Notes under the pieces: model-generated
What the model saw: the letters and a program-made list of their open reading frames with translations, nothing else
What the model was told of the DNA's origin: nothing
Databases searched by the model: none
In this document: positions 12,638 to 23,996 of the stretch, one piece after another
Layout of the letters: each line of letters opens with the position of its first letter
Numbering within the stretch: the stretch's first letter is position 1
Position numbers and translations under genes: made by a program
Assembly: GCA_022225965.2 (NCBI GenBank)
Contig: JAKJXP020000025.1
Location: 248,001 to 312,000, forward strand
DNA from: Diatrype stigma
Taxonomy: Eukaryota; Ascomycota; Sordariomycetes; Xylariales; Diatrypaceae
Reading direction: 5' to 3'
Length of the DNA: 64,000 nt

Positions 12638-14696
12638 AGCACACTAACATCGGGATAATCATTTGTAACCACTATAGGTGGGGGTTCTTGGGGGGTTTAG
12701 ACAGCAGCAAGAGCATCGATGTTGCTGAGGATGGGAATAGAGGGTCACATAGACTGGGTGTATGAAGTGTAAGATCAGAAGATGGGCTATGGTGGGAGTG
12801 TGGAGTTGTGTAACAATAGGGGGGCTTTTTGATTTGTTCTGCTAGATATACTGTATATATGATTCATGATTACGAGCAAGACTTACATTGCAGATAGACA
12901 TCTGATAACCACCTGCATGTTAGGAAGACAACTCAATCGGCACTCAAGTTTGTGAGATGAACCCAGTGGACTACGCGGTATATCGTGAACCACTTCGTAA
13001 CCAAAGAGCGCTATGCTTATGAGTGTCAGGCTTGGCGGGGTAGGCGGTAATGAGGTTGTGCGAAGTGAAGTTTTGGATTGAGCCATTTGTCATCGCACGA
13101 TCTGATGGAGCTGTACTGGAGGATGCGCGCTGGTGTAGGTATAAAGAAAGGCAGGTAACAATGCCAGCCTACCTCGTCTCAAACGAGCTGAGCCTCGTCA
13201 GCTGAATGCTGGAGCGGTCAACCTAACATGCACGACATTATCTCACCAACTTGGCGTTGTTGTACAGCAATAGTACAGTTATCTAGTGATTATAGTTCAG
13301 CTTATCAAAAGGATACACAGCATAAAACTGCTCTTCAGCCAAGAAAAGCTTGTTGCAACGCGTCTTGAGGATGAGACATCACTATGGGATCGTATCATTG
13401 GTTATGGATTTCCGATATGCCTAAATCGACATCAACTCACGTGGTGTTGCCGTGTTGGCTACCATGTTACTCCCCAGCAGCCAACATTGAAGTTAGGAAC
13501 ATGCGTATCGTATAGAAGTATTCCGCAGAGGCGACCGCGCGTCGGTAGAGGAGCTCGTCAATGGGCGTAGAACGACTCAAGGGAGTAAGTAGTACATGGG
13601 TAGAGATGAAACCCTTCGCCTGTGTACGTGGTATTGCATACATACAACACAATATTGAGGCTGAATAGGGGATGCCTTCAGATGAGACAGGCAAGCCCGA
13701 CAAGCAATGGGATTGCGGGGAGGGTTCCCAGCCGATGTATTGCCACTGGCTATTGGCGCGTGTATAAGAGAGAAGAGTTAGCTTATACGAAGTAATGGAA
13801 TGTTATGCTTCAACACCCAGTTACCTCGGCACCTGCAGTTCTTGGGTTTTGTTCGAGTCTCAGCTGTCTACAAGTAGGAAGTCAGGGCGTCCATCCAGGG
13901 CCACTGGGCCATCACCATCCAGTCAGTCTTGAAGCCTCGCCTTTGCCCTGGCTTGGTGTTCCGGGGATGCCCCGCCAGCCTAAAACGGCATACCATTATC
14001 CCACTGTGTACCTGTACCAAGTACCTAGTAAGAATAACTCCAGATTGAGATAACTATTCCCCAGCCTAACAGGTCATGAGGTAGGTACTTTGGTACAGAG
14101 GACATTCAATGACAGAAATTAGAATTACCACTTGGTCAGAGACTAAGATAGCTAACTTAACTAAATGGAAATAACTATACCAAGCATAACCCTAGCTGAT
14201 AATACTTAGGATATAGGTATGTACATACATACATACATACACACATACCTTGTATGTTTCATTTTTGATAGCGTACCTGGCACCCATCCGCTTGGACAGA
14301 ACTGCGTCATTCCCCTGCGGGTTTAAGGGTTCAAGAGAATATCGACCTGGCTGTACATCGTCAATTGTAAGGCTTTGTTGAAACACCGTGTTAAAGGCAA
14401 TGCCCTAGCGCCACGTTTCCATGGTGAATAAGAATAGAAGCAACCTCTTTCTCATGTACCCAAGTAGGCACGTGCCGTGAATGCCCTTGATCCAGATTCA
14501 CCGCATGCCAAGGCATACCTTTTTGTCTCTTTTCCTCTTTTTATGCCCCCTTACTACGTACCTAGGTTGTCAAGTCACTCCGTGGTCTGGCCTCTGAGTC
14601 TCTGACTGATTACTTGAGTTAGCAACCACTTCCCACTTGCACATGCTTTGGAACTCATGCTTTGTGCTCTCCAGCTAGCGCGGCGGCATCACACTA

Positions 14697-14725
14697 AATA
14701 CATACATACATACATACATACATAC
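14697..14725. repeat. CATA tetranucleotide microsatellite
   Basis: About seven perfect units in intergenic DNA; similar runs recur at 14220-14249 and 25243-25268. Confidence 0.85.
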
Positions 14726-14833
14726 GCCCTAACCCCCTAACCTACGTCGACCTGCGTTGTAGCACCACAACCTAGCCCCCACAATTGAACCATCCAGGAG
14801 GATACCTGCGATAGGATACTACCCAGGCCTACT

Positions 14834-14851
14834 TCCTACTACGTAGTAGGA
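14834..14851. repeat. 18-bp perfect palindrome
   Basis: TCCTACTACGTAGTAGGA is identical to its reverse complement. It lies about 620 bp upstream of the Siw14-like gene. Its function is unknown; it could be a dimeric factor site or a chance product of the TAC/GTA-rich intergenic DNA. Confidence 0.8.
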
Positions 14852-15471
14852 TACGCTACTTCGTCGACCAGTACAACCACCAAAAAGTTTGTCGGTGCAG
14901 ACAGATAAACTCCGAGGCTAGCTAGCCTGAGCAAATTGTTCGACGCGCGAACTTATTATTCGAAGATACAATTGCACTGCACGTTCTGTCTTCTTGTCCC
15001 CTTTCCTGGTTCCTCGACGTATCCTTGTTCAACAACCACAACAACACAGCTGTACCGTACCTACAGTATTGTGTACGCACAACTTCCCTACCACGAACCA
15101 TAATATCATCACACCACACCACACCACACCGAACCAGATATCTAGTTGACAATATGGGATTGCAACTTCTTGATCAAGTGTCGAATTGTCACGACATGTC
15201 TCTGTGATCAAGCATCCGCCGAGAGTTTCCGTCTTATTAATTCTCGAACCAGCCCGTCGGTTCTGAATCCCGTTACTACACCTACGAATACATTTCGGCT
15301 GTCTTGTCTCATCACTAGCACCACCACCAGCACCACCACCATCCCAAATTCCATTCACTCATTATCTACTCCGTGCAGCTGGATTTCTTTGCGGACTTTG
15401 TTTTCGTCGACCACCACAACTTTTGTGCCCCTACCTTCTTTTCACCAACTAGTCTCCTGGTGCAGGGCTAA

Positions 15472-16278
15472 ATGGATACCATTACCAACGGCACAATGCC
15501 ATCATCACGGGGAGCTCCGGGGCGATCAGCTGAGGCAAACTTGGAAGCAGCCGTAGACCGAGAACTTGGCGGCGGCGATGGACCCGTGAAATTTCGGGCG
15601 GTGCTCAGCCAGATCTCTGCCAAGACAGACGATGTCGTCGATCAACCAATCACCGTCTCCGCAGGGCCACCAATCAACTTCGGCGAAGTGGCACCCGGCC
15701 TCTACCGAAGCGGTTATCCACAAGCCGCTAACTATTCCTTTCTGCAAACCCTCCACTTAAAGACCATCGTCACACTTGTCGAAAAGGAGATGCCCGAGGG
15801 CTATCAGCAGTTCATCGACGACAATGGCATTAATCATCAAGTATTCAACATGACGGGAACGAAGAAAGAGGAAATCCCGGCATCTCTGATGAAGTCTATT
15901 GCGGCAGTCGTCCTCAACTCTGAGAACTATCCCTTGCTGATCCACTGCAATCACGGGAAACATCGCACCGGCTGTGTCGTTGGCGTTATTCGCAAGCAGA
16001 GCGCATGGGACGTGAACGCCATCATTCGGGAGTACAGCGATTACGCTGCGCCAAAGATCCGGACAACCGACATCGACTACATCCGCAACTTCCAGATCTC
16101 GGAAATCGCCAGTATCAAGAGCCTGCTCTCGTCAAAGCTTTCCAAAGCTCGATCTGCTGTCACCGGTACTTTCCTCTCTTTTGTTTTCTTCACCTTATTC
16201 ACGCTTTGTATTTGCGTTTCTACCGGCAGCAAGCTCCTGACGATTGCCCCGCCTAGGAGAGACACAGGAGGCCCCTAG
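15472..16278 (+). CDS. Siw14-type atypical dual-specificity (inositol pyrophosphate) phosphatase
   Basis: The uninterrupted frame encodes 268 residues. Residues 66-215 form a PFA-DSP domain: entry motif PINFGEVAPGLYRSGYP, TIVTLVEKEMPEGY, and the catalytic HCX5R loop at 158-165 (HCNHGKHR, nucleophile Cys159, Arg165). This loop is typical of Siw14/Oca family enzymes, which remove the 5-beta phosphate of inositol pyrophosphates. The first 60 residues are low-complexity and probably disordered. The end of the gene is ambiguous. As read, residues 232-255 form a hydrophobic helix unusual for this family. However, 16166-16229 has GT..AG ends (GTACTT..GGCAG, 64 nt), and removing it ends the protein after Ala-Ser-Ser at residue 234. 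No good branch site is visible, so I leave both open. Family assignment is secure. Confidence 0.85.
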   Translation: MDTITNGTMPSSRGAPGRSAEANLEAAVDRELGGGDGPVKFRAVLSQISAKTDDVVDQPITVSAGPPINFGEVAPGLYRSGYPQAANYSFLQTLHLKTIVTLVEKEMPEGYQQFIDDNGINHQVFNMTGTKKEEIPASLMKSIAAVVLNSENYPLLIHCNHGKHRTGCVVGVIRKQSAWDVNAIIREYSDYAAPKIRTTDIDYIRNFQISEIASIKSLLSSKLSKARSAVTGTFLSFVFFTLFTLCICVSTGSKLLTIAPPRRDTGGP

Positions 16279-17209
16279 AATGATCCTCCGTCGGAACTAT
16301 AGGCCGAACCCGTATTTGGATCTGGCCTTTGCATAATTGGGGCGGCTAGAGCCTGCAATTGCATAGATCTTTAGAGCGTGGTGTCGTCGATTGGAAGGGA
16401 CAAGAGAAGCTTGGGATACTCGGATACAGAAAACCATTGGATGCGCAGCATTGCAAGAGGTCTCGGCGCATATTCGTATTCACAGGATAAGGGGATAAAC
16501 TAGATTGGAGACCATCAAGTGCTGAGGAGTCTCCCGGCGTTTTTTCAGGGGGTTGACACAAGACGTCATTTTCGTCGCATCTTCATATGTATCTCCATAT
16601 GCAGATTGTCTAATTAATAGAACAGAGCGAACCAGTTACGAAACTGCTCGTTACAAGACTAATTCTTCGAGAAGGGTGGTCAGCAGTAAGAAGCGGCCAA
16701 GAGATTGACAAGAGCACGTGCCAAAATTGAACTCAATCTTCCCAGGCTTTCGTTTTAGAACCTGATACGTCGCTTAGATCAGTGATGCGTACGTCTGCCA
16801 GCATACCTAGGAACTAAGGCCTTTAATAATGCTCGGTATAACATGAATGGATACATATCTACCTGAGGTAACAAAGTGGTGATTCGGTGTTCACGTTACG
16901 ATACCTTCTGAATGCCTACAGACAGGCGTTCCCTTGAAACTTCTAGGTAGGTACATAGATACCTAGTTACTCCTTACATGTTCCCTTGCTAAAAGAACTC
17001 CCCAATGCCAACCCTAACTCCGCAGTACCTATGCTTGCGTTGTACTCGTACTACAGACCGCATGTCTAAGTAAAGTCCCTGCATTGCCATCATGATATCG
17101 TCATATTCTACCATCCATACAAAATGCCCTTCCACTCTCCCTCCCTTCCATCCTTCCATCCTCCCTTCCTCACCCCCACGCCCATCAAACCAAACCCAAA
17201 CCCCAAAAA
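16279..17209. other. Intergenic
   Basis: A 930-bp convergent gap. It holds 3' flanks only; a pyrimidine-rich patch (17110-17205) immediately follows the stop of the minus-strand gene. Nothing else is recognised. Confidence 0.55.
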
Positions 17210-17738
17210 TCAAGCCCACCGCGGGTTCTCCGCCCTCTCCCTGTTCTCCTGCTCGCGATCGGCCGTAGCGTAGACCCAGCCGGCGGCAACGGCGTTGGCG
17301 AAGCCGAGGCCGACGGCGGCGCCGCGCACGACGCCGCGGACGGAGAACTTCCGGTACAAGGGGCCTCCCTGCCGCCGCCGCAGGGCGAGCAGGGCGTAGG
17401 TGCCGCTCGCGGCGGCCGTGATGCCCGCGCTGTCCTTCTTGAACCCCTGCAGGTTCGCGTACGACGAGAACAGCAGCACCGGCACGAAAAGCGCCGGGAA
17501 CACCTGCAGCGGCCGCAGGTGCAGCGCGGTGACTAGCGTTGCGAGGCCTGTGGGCGCCATGGAGGAGTCTGTTTTGGGGGGTTGGTGTTAGCGCGAGACT
17601 CGAGATGGGGATGCGATGGCTGGTCTGCTTGCTGGTGGAATGGGGAAATGGCTACTAGGTGCAAGTGGTTAGGCGTGACTTACTACCCCATGCTGATATG
17701 CGCGATGTCACGGGCTTGGCAGACTCGGAGTCGGCCAT
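17210..17738 (-). CDS. Small membrane protein, Aim19-like (mitochondrial)
   Basis: Exons complement(17684-17738) and complement(17210-17568) give 137 residues. The intron is 115 nt (GTAAGT donor, AAAACAG acceptor). A downstream ATG at 17560 would also work, but the spliced form adds a natural start, MADSESAKP. Two to three hydrophobic stretches are visible: FPALFVPVLLFSSYANL, GITAAASGTYALLAL and GAAVGLGFANAVAAGWVY. The order 'P..FPAL', 'D/N-x-AG..A..S..Y.L', 'KFS.RG', 'L..ANA' fits the fungal Aim19 family (altered inheritance of mitochondria 19), whose biochemical role is unknown. The C-terminus is charged (ADREQENRERAENP). Family assignment comes from remembered patterns and is moderately sure. 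The gene itself is well supported by GC-ending codons. Confidence 0.65.
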
Positions 17739-19304
17739 TGTGGCGGCGGCGGAGGCGGCGGTGGTGTGGTGCGGTGTGTTGCTGATGATGATGTATTCCA
17801 AGGTTTTTATCTGTTCCGAAGAGCGACTATGATGAGCGTTGGTGTGGGGTGTACGTAGTAAAGAACTGGAAAATGGGATCGCAGGACCGCTGGAGAGATA
17901 TCATGTAGTGTGACTAAGATTCTACTCCAAACCCAACTGGCAGGTGGTATAATTGAATTTTGACATTGATTTGCTTAGGCATTCACTGTAAACCTTCAAA
18001 ACACATGTTGATATCGTCATGGCTTTCCAAGTGCAAATCTCCCGAGGATCTGGGCGCTTTGGCAAATTTGACCAATCAAATCAATATGTCTCCCGTCAAT
18101 TACGTAATTGTTCTCTACGCAGTATATAGCAGTCCTGGAGTCTACTGGGTACATCGCAGCTTGCCGAATACATGATGCACCCAACCTTGAACTATGTTAA
18201 CCTCGCTGCCTTGGATGCCTACTTTCCTCAATGTAGTGGCATCAAGGGTTTGTAGTGGTATCAACAGAGTCTCCTTACCCCGCCCCCTTTTTCCATCCAG
18301 CCTCCATACGTATAGCCGATATACGGGATCAGCCCGCTCCGGCCATCCAGTCCTGCATGGGCTATCCTATCCTACCTGTTGTACTAGTCTTCTAGACCGG
18401 TTATCGATTTGTCTTGGATTGCAAAGAATTCAACATTCAAAACCAGCTAGGTAATTACCATAATCTACCCTTTTGGGCAATGGGCAACCCGTTGTTGATT
18501 CCTGCTGAACTGCCTTGTAAGTCATACTAAATTCGTTGTACTATGTAGGTAGTATAAATATGAATATGAATATGGTAGGTAGTAACTACCTTCAGGTTAA
18601 CATACAAGCCGACTCAGGGCTGACTCCGGGCGAAACATTTCGTAGATGGGTGGGATAGGTGAGGTAGGCTGATACATACACATACATACCTAGGTATGTA
18701 GGTACTTACCTAGGTACTGAACACGGGGCTTTTACGATCAGCCACAGGCAACGCGCCAGGCAACAAGGCAGATAATGCCGATAACTAACGCAGCTGGAGA
18801 TAAACAATCGATTAAAGCCACATTACACACTCACTAAATATCCACAGCAACCCACAGGGCCACAGGTATCCAAAGGTACTACGTACTAACGACGTGCTAC
18901 GTATTACGCTGGTAAGAATGACAGTCTGTAAGTTCCTACATTTGTTAAACAACTTCAATATCCCGATAGACACAGCCATTCAATAAATCATTGATTTGGT
19001 TCCAGGGAAGCCTCCATCATATCCTTGATGGTCTTTCTCTTCCATCGCCCCGGTTGCATCCCATCAAGCCAAACAAGCCGTGAGCGTTGTAATTCACTGT
19101 CTTTCATCTTTTTTTCTAAATCCACCCACCGGGTTGAGTTGTCTTAAACACAATCGCAACTTTCGGACAAGGCTGGCTAGCAGCCTAGCTAGGTACTTCA
19201 CTAGGTACTTGGATCAACAACCACATGCACTTCTTGCAGCCTCACCAGCTTCGACCTTGAAGGAATACAGAGGAAGGATCAACGAGGAACGAAGAACAAA
19301 CGAA

Positions 19305-19364
<60 letters not shown>

Positions 19365-19572
19365 CACACGAACGAACGTACGAACCGATAGACAAAACAC
19401 GAACGAAACCGTAAACCTCTACTACCGGGAAAGCACGGTGTCGAAAGACGACATAAGCAGCGGCGAACGATAACACAACAAGCCATCAGAAGCAGAAGCA
19501 AGTGCGCAGAAGAGAGGAGTACCGGAACAGGAAAACACAGACAGGGCCTCTCCCCAAAAAGAAAACACAACA
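17739..19572. other. Intergenic: divergent promoter region
   Basis: 1.8 kb between divergently transcribed genes. It contains TACCTAGGTA motifs near 18688-18718 and the long 5' leader of the J-protein gene, with its ACGC repeat (19304-19365). No gene is recognised. Confidence 0.6.
19304..19365 (+). repeat. ACGC tetranucleotide microsatellite (about 15 units)
   Basis: Nearly perfect ACGC repeats about 210 bp before the start codon of the J-protein gene, probably inside its transcribed leader. Confidence 0.9.
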
Positions 19573-20909
19573 ATGAGCGCGAAAGCCTCCGGGGCCGACG
19601 CCTCCTCGTCGGGCGACGGCGCGCGGTCGCGGGACCACAAGCAGGGGAACCAGGGGCGGTCGTACACGCCGGAGCAGGCGGCAGCTGTGCTCCGGATCCG
19701 GCGGTGCCAGGCGACGGCGTTCTACGACATCCTGGGCTTGGAGGCGGTGCGGGCGTCGTGCAGCGACGCCGAGATCAAGAAGGCGTACCGCAAGCAGTCG
19801 CTGCTGACGCACCCGGACAAGAACGGCCACGAGCACGCCGACGAGGCCTTCAAGATGGTCTCGCGCGCCTTCGGCGTCCTCGGCGACGGCGACAAGCGCG
19901 CCAAGTACGACCGCTTCGGCACCGACCCCGACTCCCGCTTCGAGAGCGCCCGCGCCCAGGCTAACAGCGGCGCCGCGGGCAACCCTTTCGGCGGATTTGG
20001 CGGCGGCGCTGCGCGGAGGCCGGGCGGCCCTGGGTTCGGCGGGGGTGGCATGTGGGAGGATGAGATTAGTCCCGAGGAGATGTTCCAGCGGTTCTTCGGT
20101 GGCGGGTTTGGTGGGCCTTTCGGCGGTGGTAAGTAGTTGCTTGAGACAGGCCTCTTCCTCTTCTCGCTTCCTCCCTTCTTGTTCTTCGGGCTTTGTGGCA
20201 ATATAGCGGGTACACGTACGAAGAAAGAGAGGGAGGGAGAGGGAGAGGGAGAGGGAGAGAGGAGGCAATGCTGCGAAGTCCATGTTTTGCTAACGAAATG
20301 TGTGCGCGCTCGATAGGCTTCGACGGAGGACCGCAATTTGTCTTCAACCTCGGCGGGCAGCGCGGATTCCGGGTACACCAATTCGGCGGTGGGGCGCCGC
20401 GGAGGCGGCCGCGCGACGCGACCGGCGGCCCGGGTGCTGCGCCGCGGCGGGAGACGAGCGGGTGGGAGACGCTAGTGGGCCTACTCCCGATCGTGTTCCT
20501 CTTCCTATTCCCGCTACTTACGTCGATACTGTCGAGCCTAGGCGGGATAGGGGGCGGCGGGGGCGGCGTGGGGGACCCGGGGCCGGCGGCGCCGGCGATG
20601 GTGTTCGACGAGGCGCGGCCGCCGCTGACGCTGCACCGGACGACGGAGAAGTTGGGCGTGGACTACTACGTGGACCCGGAGGCGATCCGCGAGTGGACCG
20701 ACGGCCAGCTGCGGCGGCTGGACCGCGACGCCGAGCTGGGCTTCAGCCGCGCCCTGCGCCGCGCCTGCGCCGCCGAGCAGCACACCAAGCAGCGCCTGCT
20801 CGACGACGCCCAGGGCTGGTTCCTCCCCGACCAGGACAAGCTCCGCGTCGCCAAGGAGTACCAGATGATCAACTGCCAGCGCCTCGACAAGCTCGGCATC
20901 GCGCGGTAG
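19573..20909 (+). CDS. ER-membrane DnaJ protein (Hlj1 / DNAJB12-14-like)
   Basis: Exons 19573-20128 and 20317-20909 give 382 residues. The 188-nt intron has GTAAGT, CTAAC and GATAG signals. A J-domain lies at about residues 50-120 (YDILGLE, HPDKNG, YDRFGTDP); the HPD tripeptide stimulates Hsp70 ATPase. A Gly/Phe-rich linker follows, then a single transmembrane helix (LLPIVFLFLFPLLTSIL), then a C-terminal DUF1977 domain (LHRTTEKLGVDYYVDP). This order is that of yeast Hlj1 and animal DNAJB12/B14, tail-anchored-like ER co-chaperones that recruit cytosolic Hsp70 for ER-associated degradation. The N-terminal 45 residues are polar and probably disordered. Codon use is extremely GC-rich. The assignment is strong. 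Confidence 0.9.
20228..20263 (+). repeat. GGGAGA microsatellite in the J-protein intron
   Basis: Purine-only hexamer repeats lie between the donor (20129) and branch site of the J-protein intron. Confidence 0.85.
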
Positions 20910-21968
20910 CAATAATCATGACACAGCACAACACAAAAACAAAAGAAAATCACAGCATTCCCTCTTTTTGCTCGGAAAGACAAGGACGGGGTCCGTCTTT
21001 TTAATCCAGCTCAGCAAGGAAAAGGCAAATAAGAGGGGGGGTTTGTTCTGATGAAAGGTGGAAAGAAAGTGTGATGTCATTATCAGCAGAGGACTTTGGT
21101 CGACTGCAACGGGAGAACGGAAGGTATATAATTTAATGTTTTCATCTACGTAGCCTGGCTGCCTGCCTCCTGCTACTTACTGTCTGCTTGCCTGCTCTTC
21201 AGGAAAAACACGTTTTAGAAATTTGCTCTCGAGATGTCGGGGTCTTGTCTAGCATATCATATGTACATTGGCTACGGGGGGGTAGATCAACGCAGGACAC
21301 TCACTACTCGGTGGACAGACGGGTGCAGACAGAAACGAGGCAAAGAGAGAAGGAATTGGAAGACAAAGATGACCATGAGATTCGCTTGGCGTTGGGGGGA
21401 GGGGTGGCGGGAGGCAGTTGTGTTCATGTTTGTTTGTTGTCAAACTTGGCTCTTGCCATCTCCCTTTTCTACATTATAGAACAGAGGCATAGCATATTTC
21501 TGATAGGCATTTCATCCATCAGGCCGGCATCATCACCAAATATTTCGTGCTTCTACATCAATTTCTCATGTACACCCCGACTGTTGATGACCTAGGAGGC
21601 TTAGATGATACCTAAACCTCCAAGCCGATCCTGTCGTCCGTGATCTTGTACTCTGCTATGTATGCTGCTCTTCATGCATATGTATGTATATATAGATTCT
21701 AATACGGCACAGTAGTGCCGGTGGTTGATATGGTAACTTTCATCCTGAGCCGTATAGTGCTACAAGGCCGGCTGGTTCACTTTACTCCGCTAACCTCTTG
21801 TACTCTCCCATGCATCACCCACCCACAACTACTCATCGCATCATATCCTACTAAGCCTTCCCATATGAATTTCAACCCATGCCACCACGCTAAGTCTAAC
21901 AAGCACAAATGAAAACCGAAAAAAAGAAAGAAAGAAGATTCATTCTTTGAAGAGAACAGCACATCCGC
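20910..21968. other. Intergenic, convergent 3' flanks
   Basis: 1.06 kb between two convergent stops, AT-richer with A- and GA-rich runs (21918-21935). An ORF at 21188-21595 has no coding-like features. Nothing is recognised. Confidence 0.6.
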
Positions 21969-23930
21969 TCACCTGCGCCCCCTGCGCGGATCGAGCGCCT
22001 CGTTGCGCCTGTAGTCGCGGATCTCCTTGGTGCCGAGACTACCGAGGCCGCCCTCGGAGCGGCGCTCCCAGCCGCCGAGGCGGACGACGAGGCAGGTAGC
22101 GTTGTCGCCCGAGGAGGAGACCTCGGTGGCGTAGGCGACGACGTCGCGGGCGCCCTGCTCGGGGGTGTTGGCGTCCTTGACGACGTCGACGATCTCCTGG
22201 TCGCCGAGGGTGCCGGACACGCCGTCGGACACGAGGGCCAGGAAGCTGTATTGGGCGGGGCCGAGCTCGACGCGGGCGACCTCGGGCTCGGCCGACACGC
22301 CCAGCCGCTTGGACTGCATGTCGCCGAAGGCGCGGCTGTTGGCCAGGCCCTGGATGCGCTCCTCGCCGAACGAGTCGGCCACGAGCGAGGCGGCGAAGCG
22401 CCGCAGCCGGTGCGACTCGGCGGGCGCGCTGGGGTGGTGGTCCGAGGTCAAGGGGCGCGCGAGCCCCGTGGCCGTCTCGCACAGCAGGATGCGCGTGTCG
22501 CCGACGTGACCGACGAGCAGGGTGGACGAGGCGGCTGGGTGCCAGAAGGGGGCCGGGGTCGGGGTCGAGATGAGGGCCACCGACGCGGTCGACCCGCCCT
22601 TGAACCGCGACGAGCCCCCGATGTAGTGGCCCGAGGGGGGCATGTGGTATGGCCGGCCGAGGATCTCGTCGTTGTTGACCGCCACGTCCGACACGTAAGG
22701 GTCGTCTGGGTCCGGCTTGCGCGCCTGCGCCGCCACGAAGTCGAGGTCCGCCCGGAGGAACGCGTACGTCAGCACCGACTCGATGCTCACCGCGGGCTCG
22801 GGCCCGTCAGGGTGCTCCGTCTTATACGTGAAGTACGGCGGGGTGAAACGTCGGAAGTACCCCCCGATCGTGTTCTTGTACTCCTCCACCAGCTCCTTCT
22901 GCAGCCGCAGGGCCTTGGACTGGGAGGCCTTGACCGGCACGGGGTCCTCGCCCTTCATGGGATTTTCTGGGTGGTCGACCTCCTGGATCGCCCCGTGCTC
23001 GTTCGTCCCCGGGAGTTGCGCCCTGGCGAGAACTTCTTGCGAGCTCTTCATAGCGACCCCTTCTAGTTTCTGGGCGCCCCCAGCCTCCGAATCGCTCAGC
23101 AGCATCGTATTCATCCGCTGATCCGCATTTGTGAGGGGCTTGCGGCTCTTCCGTACGCGTAGGCTGCTCTTAAGACCAAACTCGTCCGCAGCTTCCTCGA
23201 TGTAGCCGTGTAGCTCATTCTTCAGGAATTCACTGCACTGCGTCCCGCCATGGCCGTCAAAAACGCCAAAGTAGAAAATCTGCGGATCGCCAAATGCGCT
23301 GTCCGCCGGAGTTGCCTCCCCGCTCTTCTTTGCAGAACTCCTGACCAGACTGATAGGCGCCCGCTTAGCGAAGGCCGGCATGTCGATGGTGCCCGCCTGA
23401 TGTGTATCCTCATTGTATGGGCGTGACCCCCTCGAGTCTGCCGCGCCGAAGTGGTGTTTCGCACTCTTGAGTGGGATGCGGACGACGGTAAGATCGCGAT
23501 TCGGGGGTATATGCGGAGGCGATACGGCTGGTGCAGCGCCGGGCTCGGCGACGTGTGGTGCCGCAGCGGCTCTCGGCAGCTTGTGGTGCAGACCGATCCG
23601 CGAGGCCGAGTCCGGGTGGAGCGACGAGGAGGGGAGGTGCGTCACGAAGTAATTGTGGAATCCGCGGCGGACAGTGTGGCGGACAGTGTGGCTCGTCGGT
23701 AGATTGACATTGCTCTGTTCAGACGACGCTGCTAACGTGCTGCTCTTCGGAACAGCAGCAGCTGTCTCCTGTGTTCTGGATATGGATCTGGTTTGCAAGT
23801 GCGCTACCCGTAGGTGTCTCGCGGCATGGTGGCTCGCGGGCTTCCGAGTGTGATACGTTCGGTTTTGGGTCGCAAAGAACGTCGCTATGAAACCTGAATG
23901 GAGTTCTTGTGAGCTTTGAGCGGCTGGCAC
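21969..23930 (-). CDS. Ptc6-like mitochondrial protein phosphatase 2C (start unresolved)
   Basis: One long minus-strand frame contains a complete PP2C core in the order RPYNEDTHQAG, FGVFDGHGG (metal-binding Asp), GSTASVALI, VGHVGDTRILL, LTSDHHPSA, NSRAFGDMQ, LALVSDGVSGTLGD and DNATCLVV. An insert of about 150 residues lies between the second and third motifs. It matches fungal homologues of yeast Ptc6, a Mn/Mg-dependent Ser/Thr phosphatase of mitochondria that acts on pyruvate dehydrogenase. The conserved N-terminal motif RRGFHNYFVTHLPSSSL begins at about 23669. There is no in-frame ATG between the upstream stop and the core: 23930 is a GTG and the first ATG codon comes after the NEDTH motif. 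Either an unseen first exon, a frameshift (an ATG at 23710 opens a presequence-like frame offset by one base) or a non-AUG start is needed. Function is confident, 5' end is not. Confidence 0.85.
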   Translation of the reverse strand: MPAAQSSQELHSGFIATFFATQNRTYHTRKPASHHAARHLRVAHLQTRSISRTQETAAAVPKSSTLAASSEQSNVNLPTSHTVRHTVRRGFHNYFVTHLPSSSLHPDSASRIGLHHKLPRAAAAPHVAEPGAAPAVSPPHIPPNRDLTVVRIPLKSAKHHFGAADSRGSRPYNEDTHQAGTIDMPAFAKRAPISLVRSSAKKSGEATPADSAFGDPQIFYFGVFDGHGGTQCSEFLKNELHGYIEEAADEFGLKSSLRVRKSRKPLTNADQRMNTMLLSDSEAGGAQKLEGVAMKSSQEVLARAQLPGTNEHGAIQEVDHPENPMKGEDPVPVKASQSKALRLQKELVEEYKNTIGGYFRRFTPPYFTYKTEHPDGPEPAVSIESVLTYAFLRADLDFVAAQARKPDPDDPYVSDVAVNNDEILGRPYHMPPSGHYIGGSSRFKGGSTASVALISTPTPAPFWHPAASSTLLVGHVGDTRILLCETATGLARPLTSDHHPSAPAESHRLRRFAASLVADSFGEERIQGLANSRAFGDMQSKRLGVSAEPEVARVELGPAQYSFLALVSDGVSGTLGDQEIVDVVKDANTPEQGARDVVAYATEVSSSGDNATCLVVRLGGWERRSEGGLGSLGTKEIRDYRRNEALDPRRGRR

Positions 23931-23961
23931 TCGGGCAACTCAGTACGATGGGGGACAGTAG

Positions 23962-23996
23962 AGTGGTGGTGGTGGTGGTGGTGGTGGTGGTGGTGG
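23962..23996. repeat. GGT/ACC trinucleotide repeat
   Basis: About eleven perfect units, directly upstream of the PP2C frame. Confidence 0.9.

Larger units (their letters stand above)
12638..15471. other. Intergenic with CATA repeats and a perfect palindrome
   Basis: 2.8 kb without a recognisable gene. Contents are CATA microsatellites near 14220-14249 and 14697-14725, an 18-bp palindrome at 14834-14851, and a CA/CCA-rich stretch at 15100-15470 that is probably the promoter and 5' leader of the following phosphatase gene. Confidence 0.6.

Noticed and set aside
22251..23066. 271-codon plus-strand frame over the PP2C gene
   Set aside because: Antisense shadow of a high-GC exon; Arg/Gly/Val-rich without motifs.
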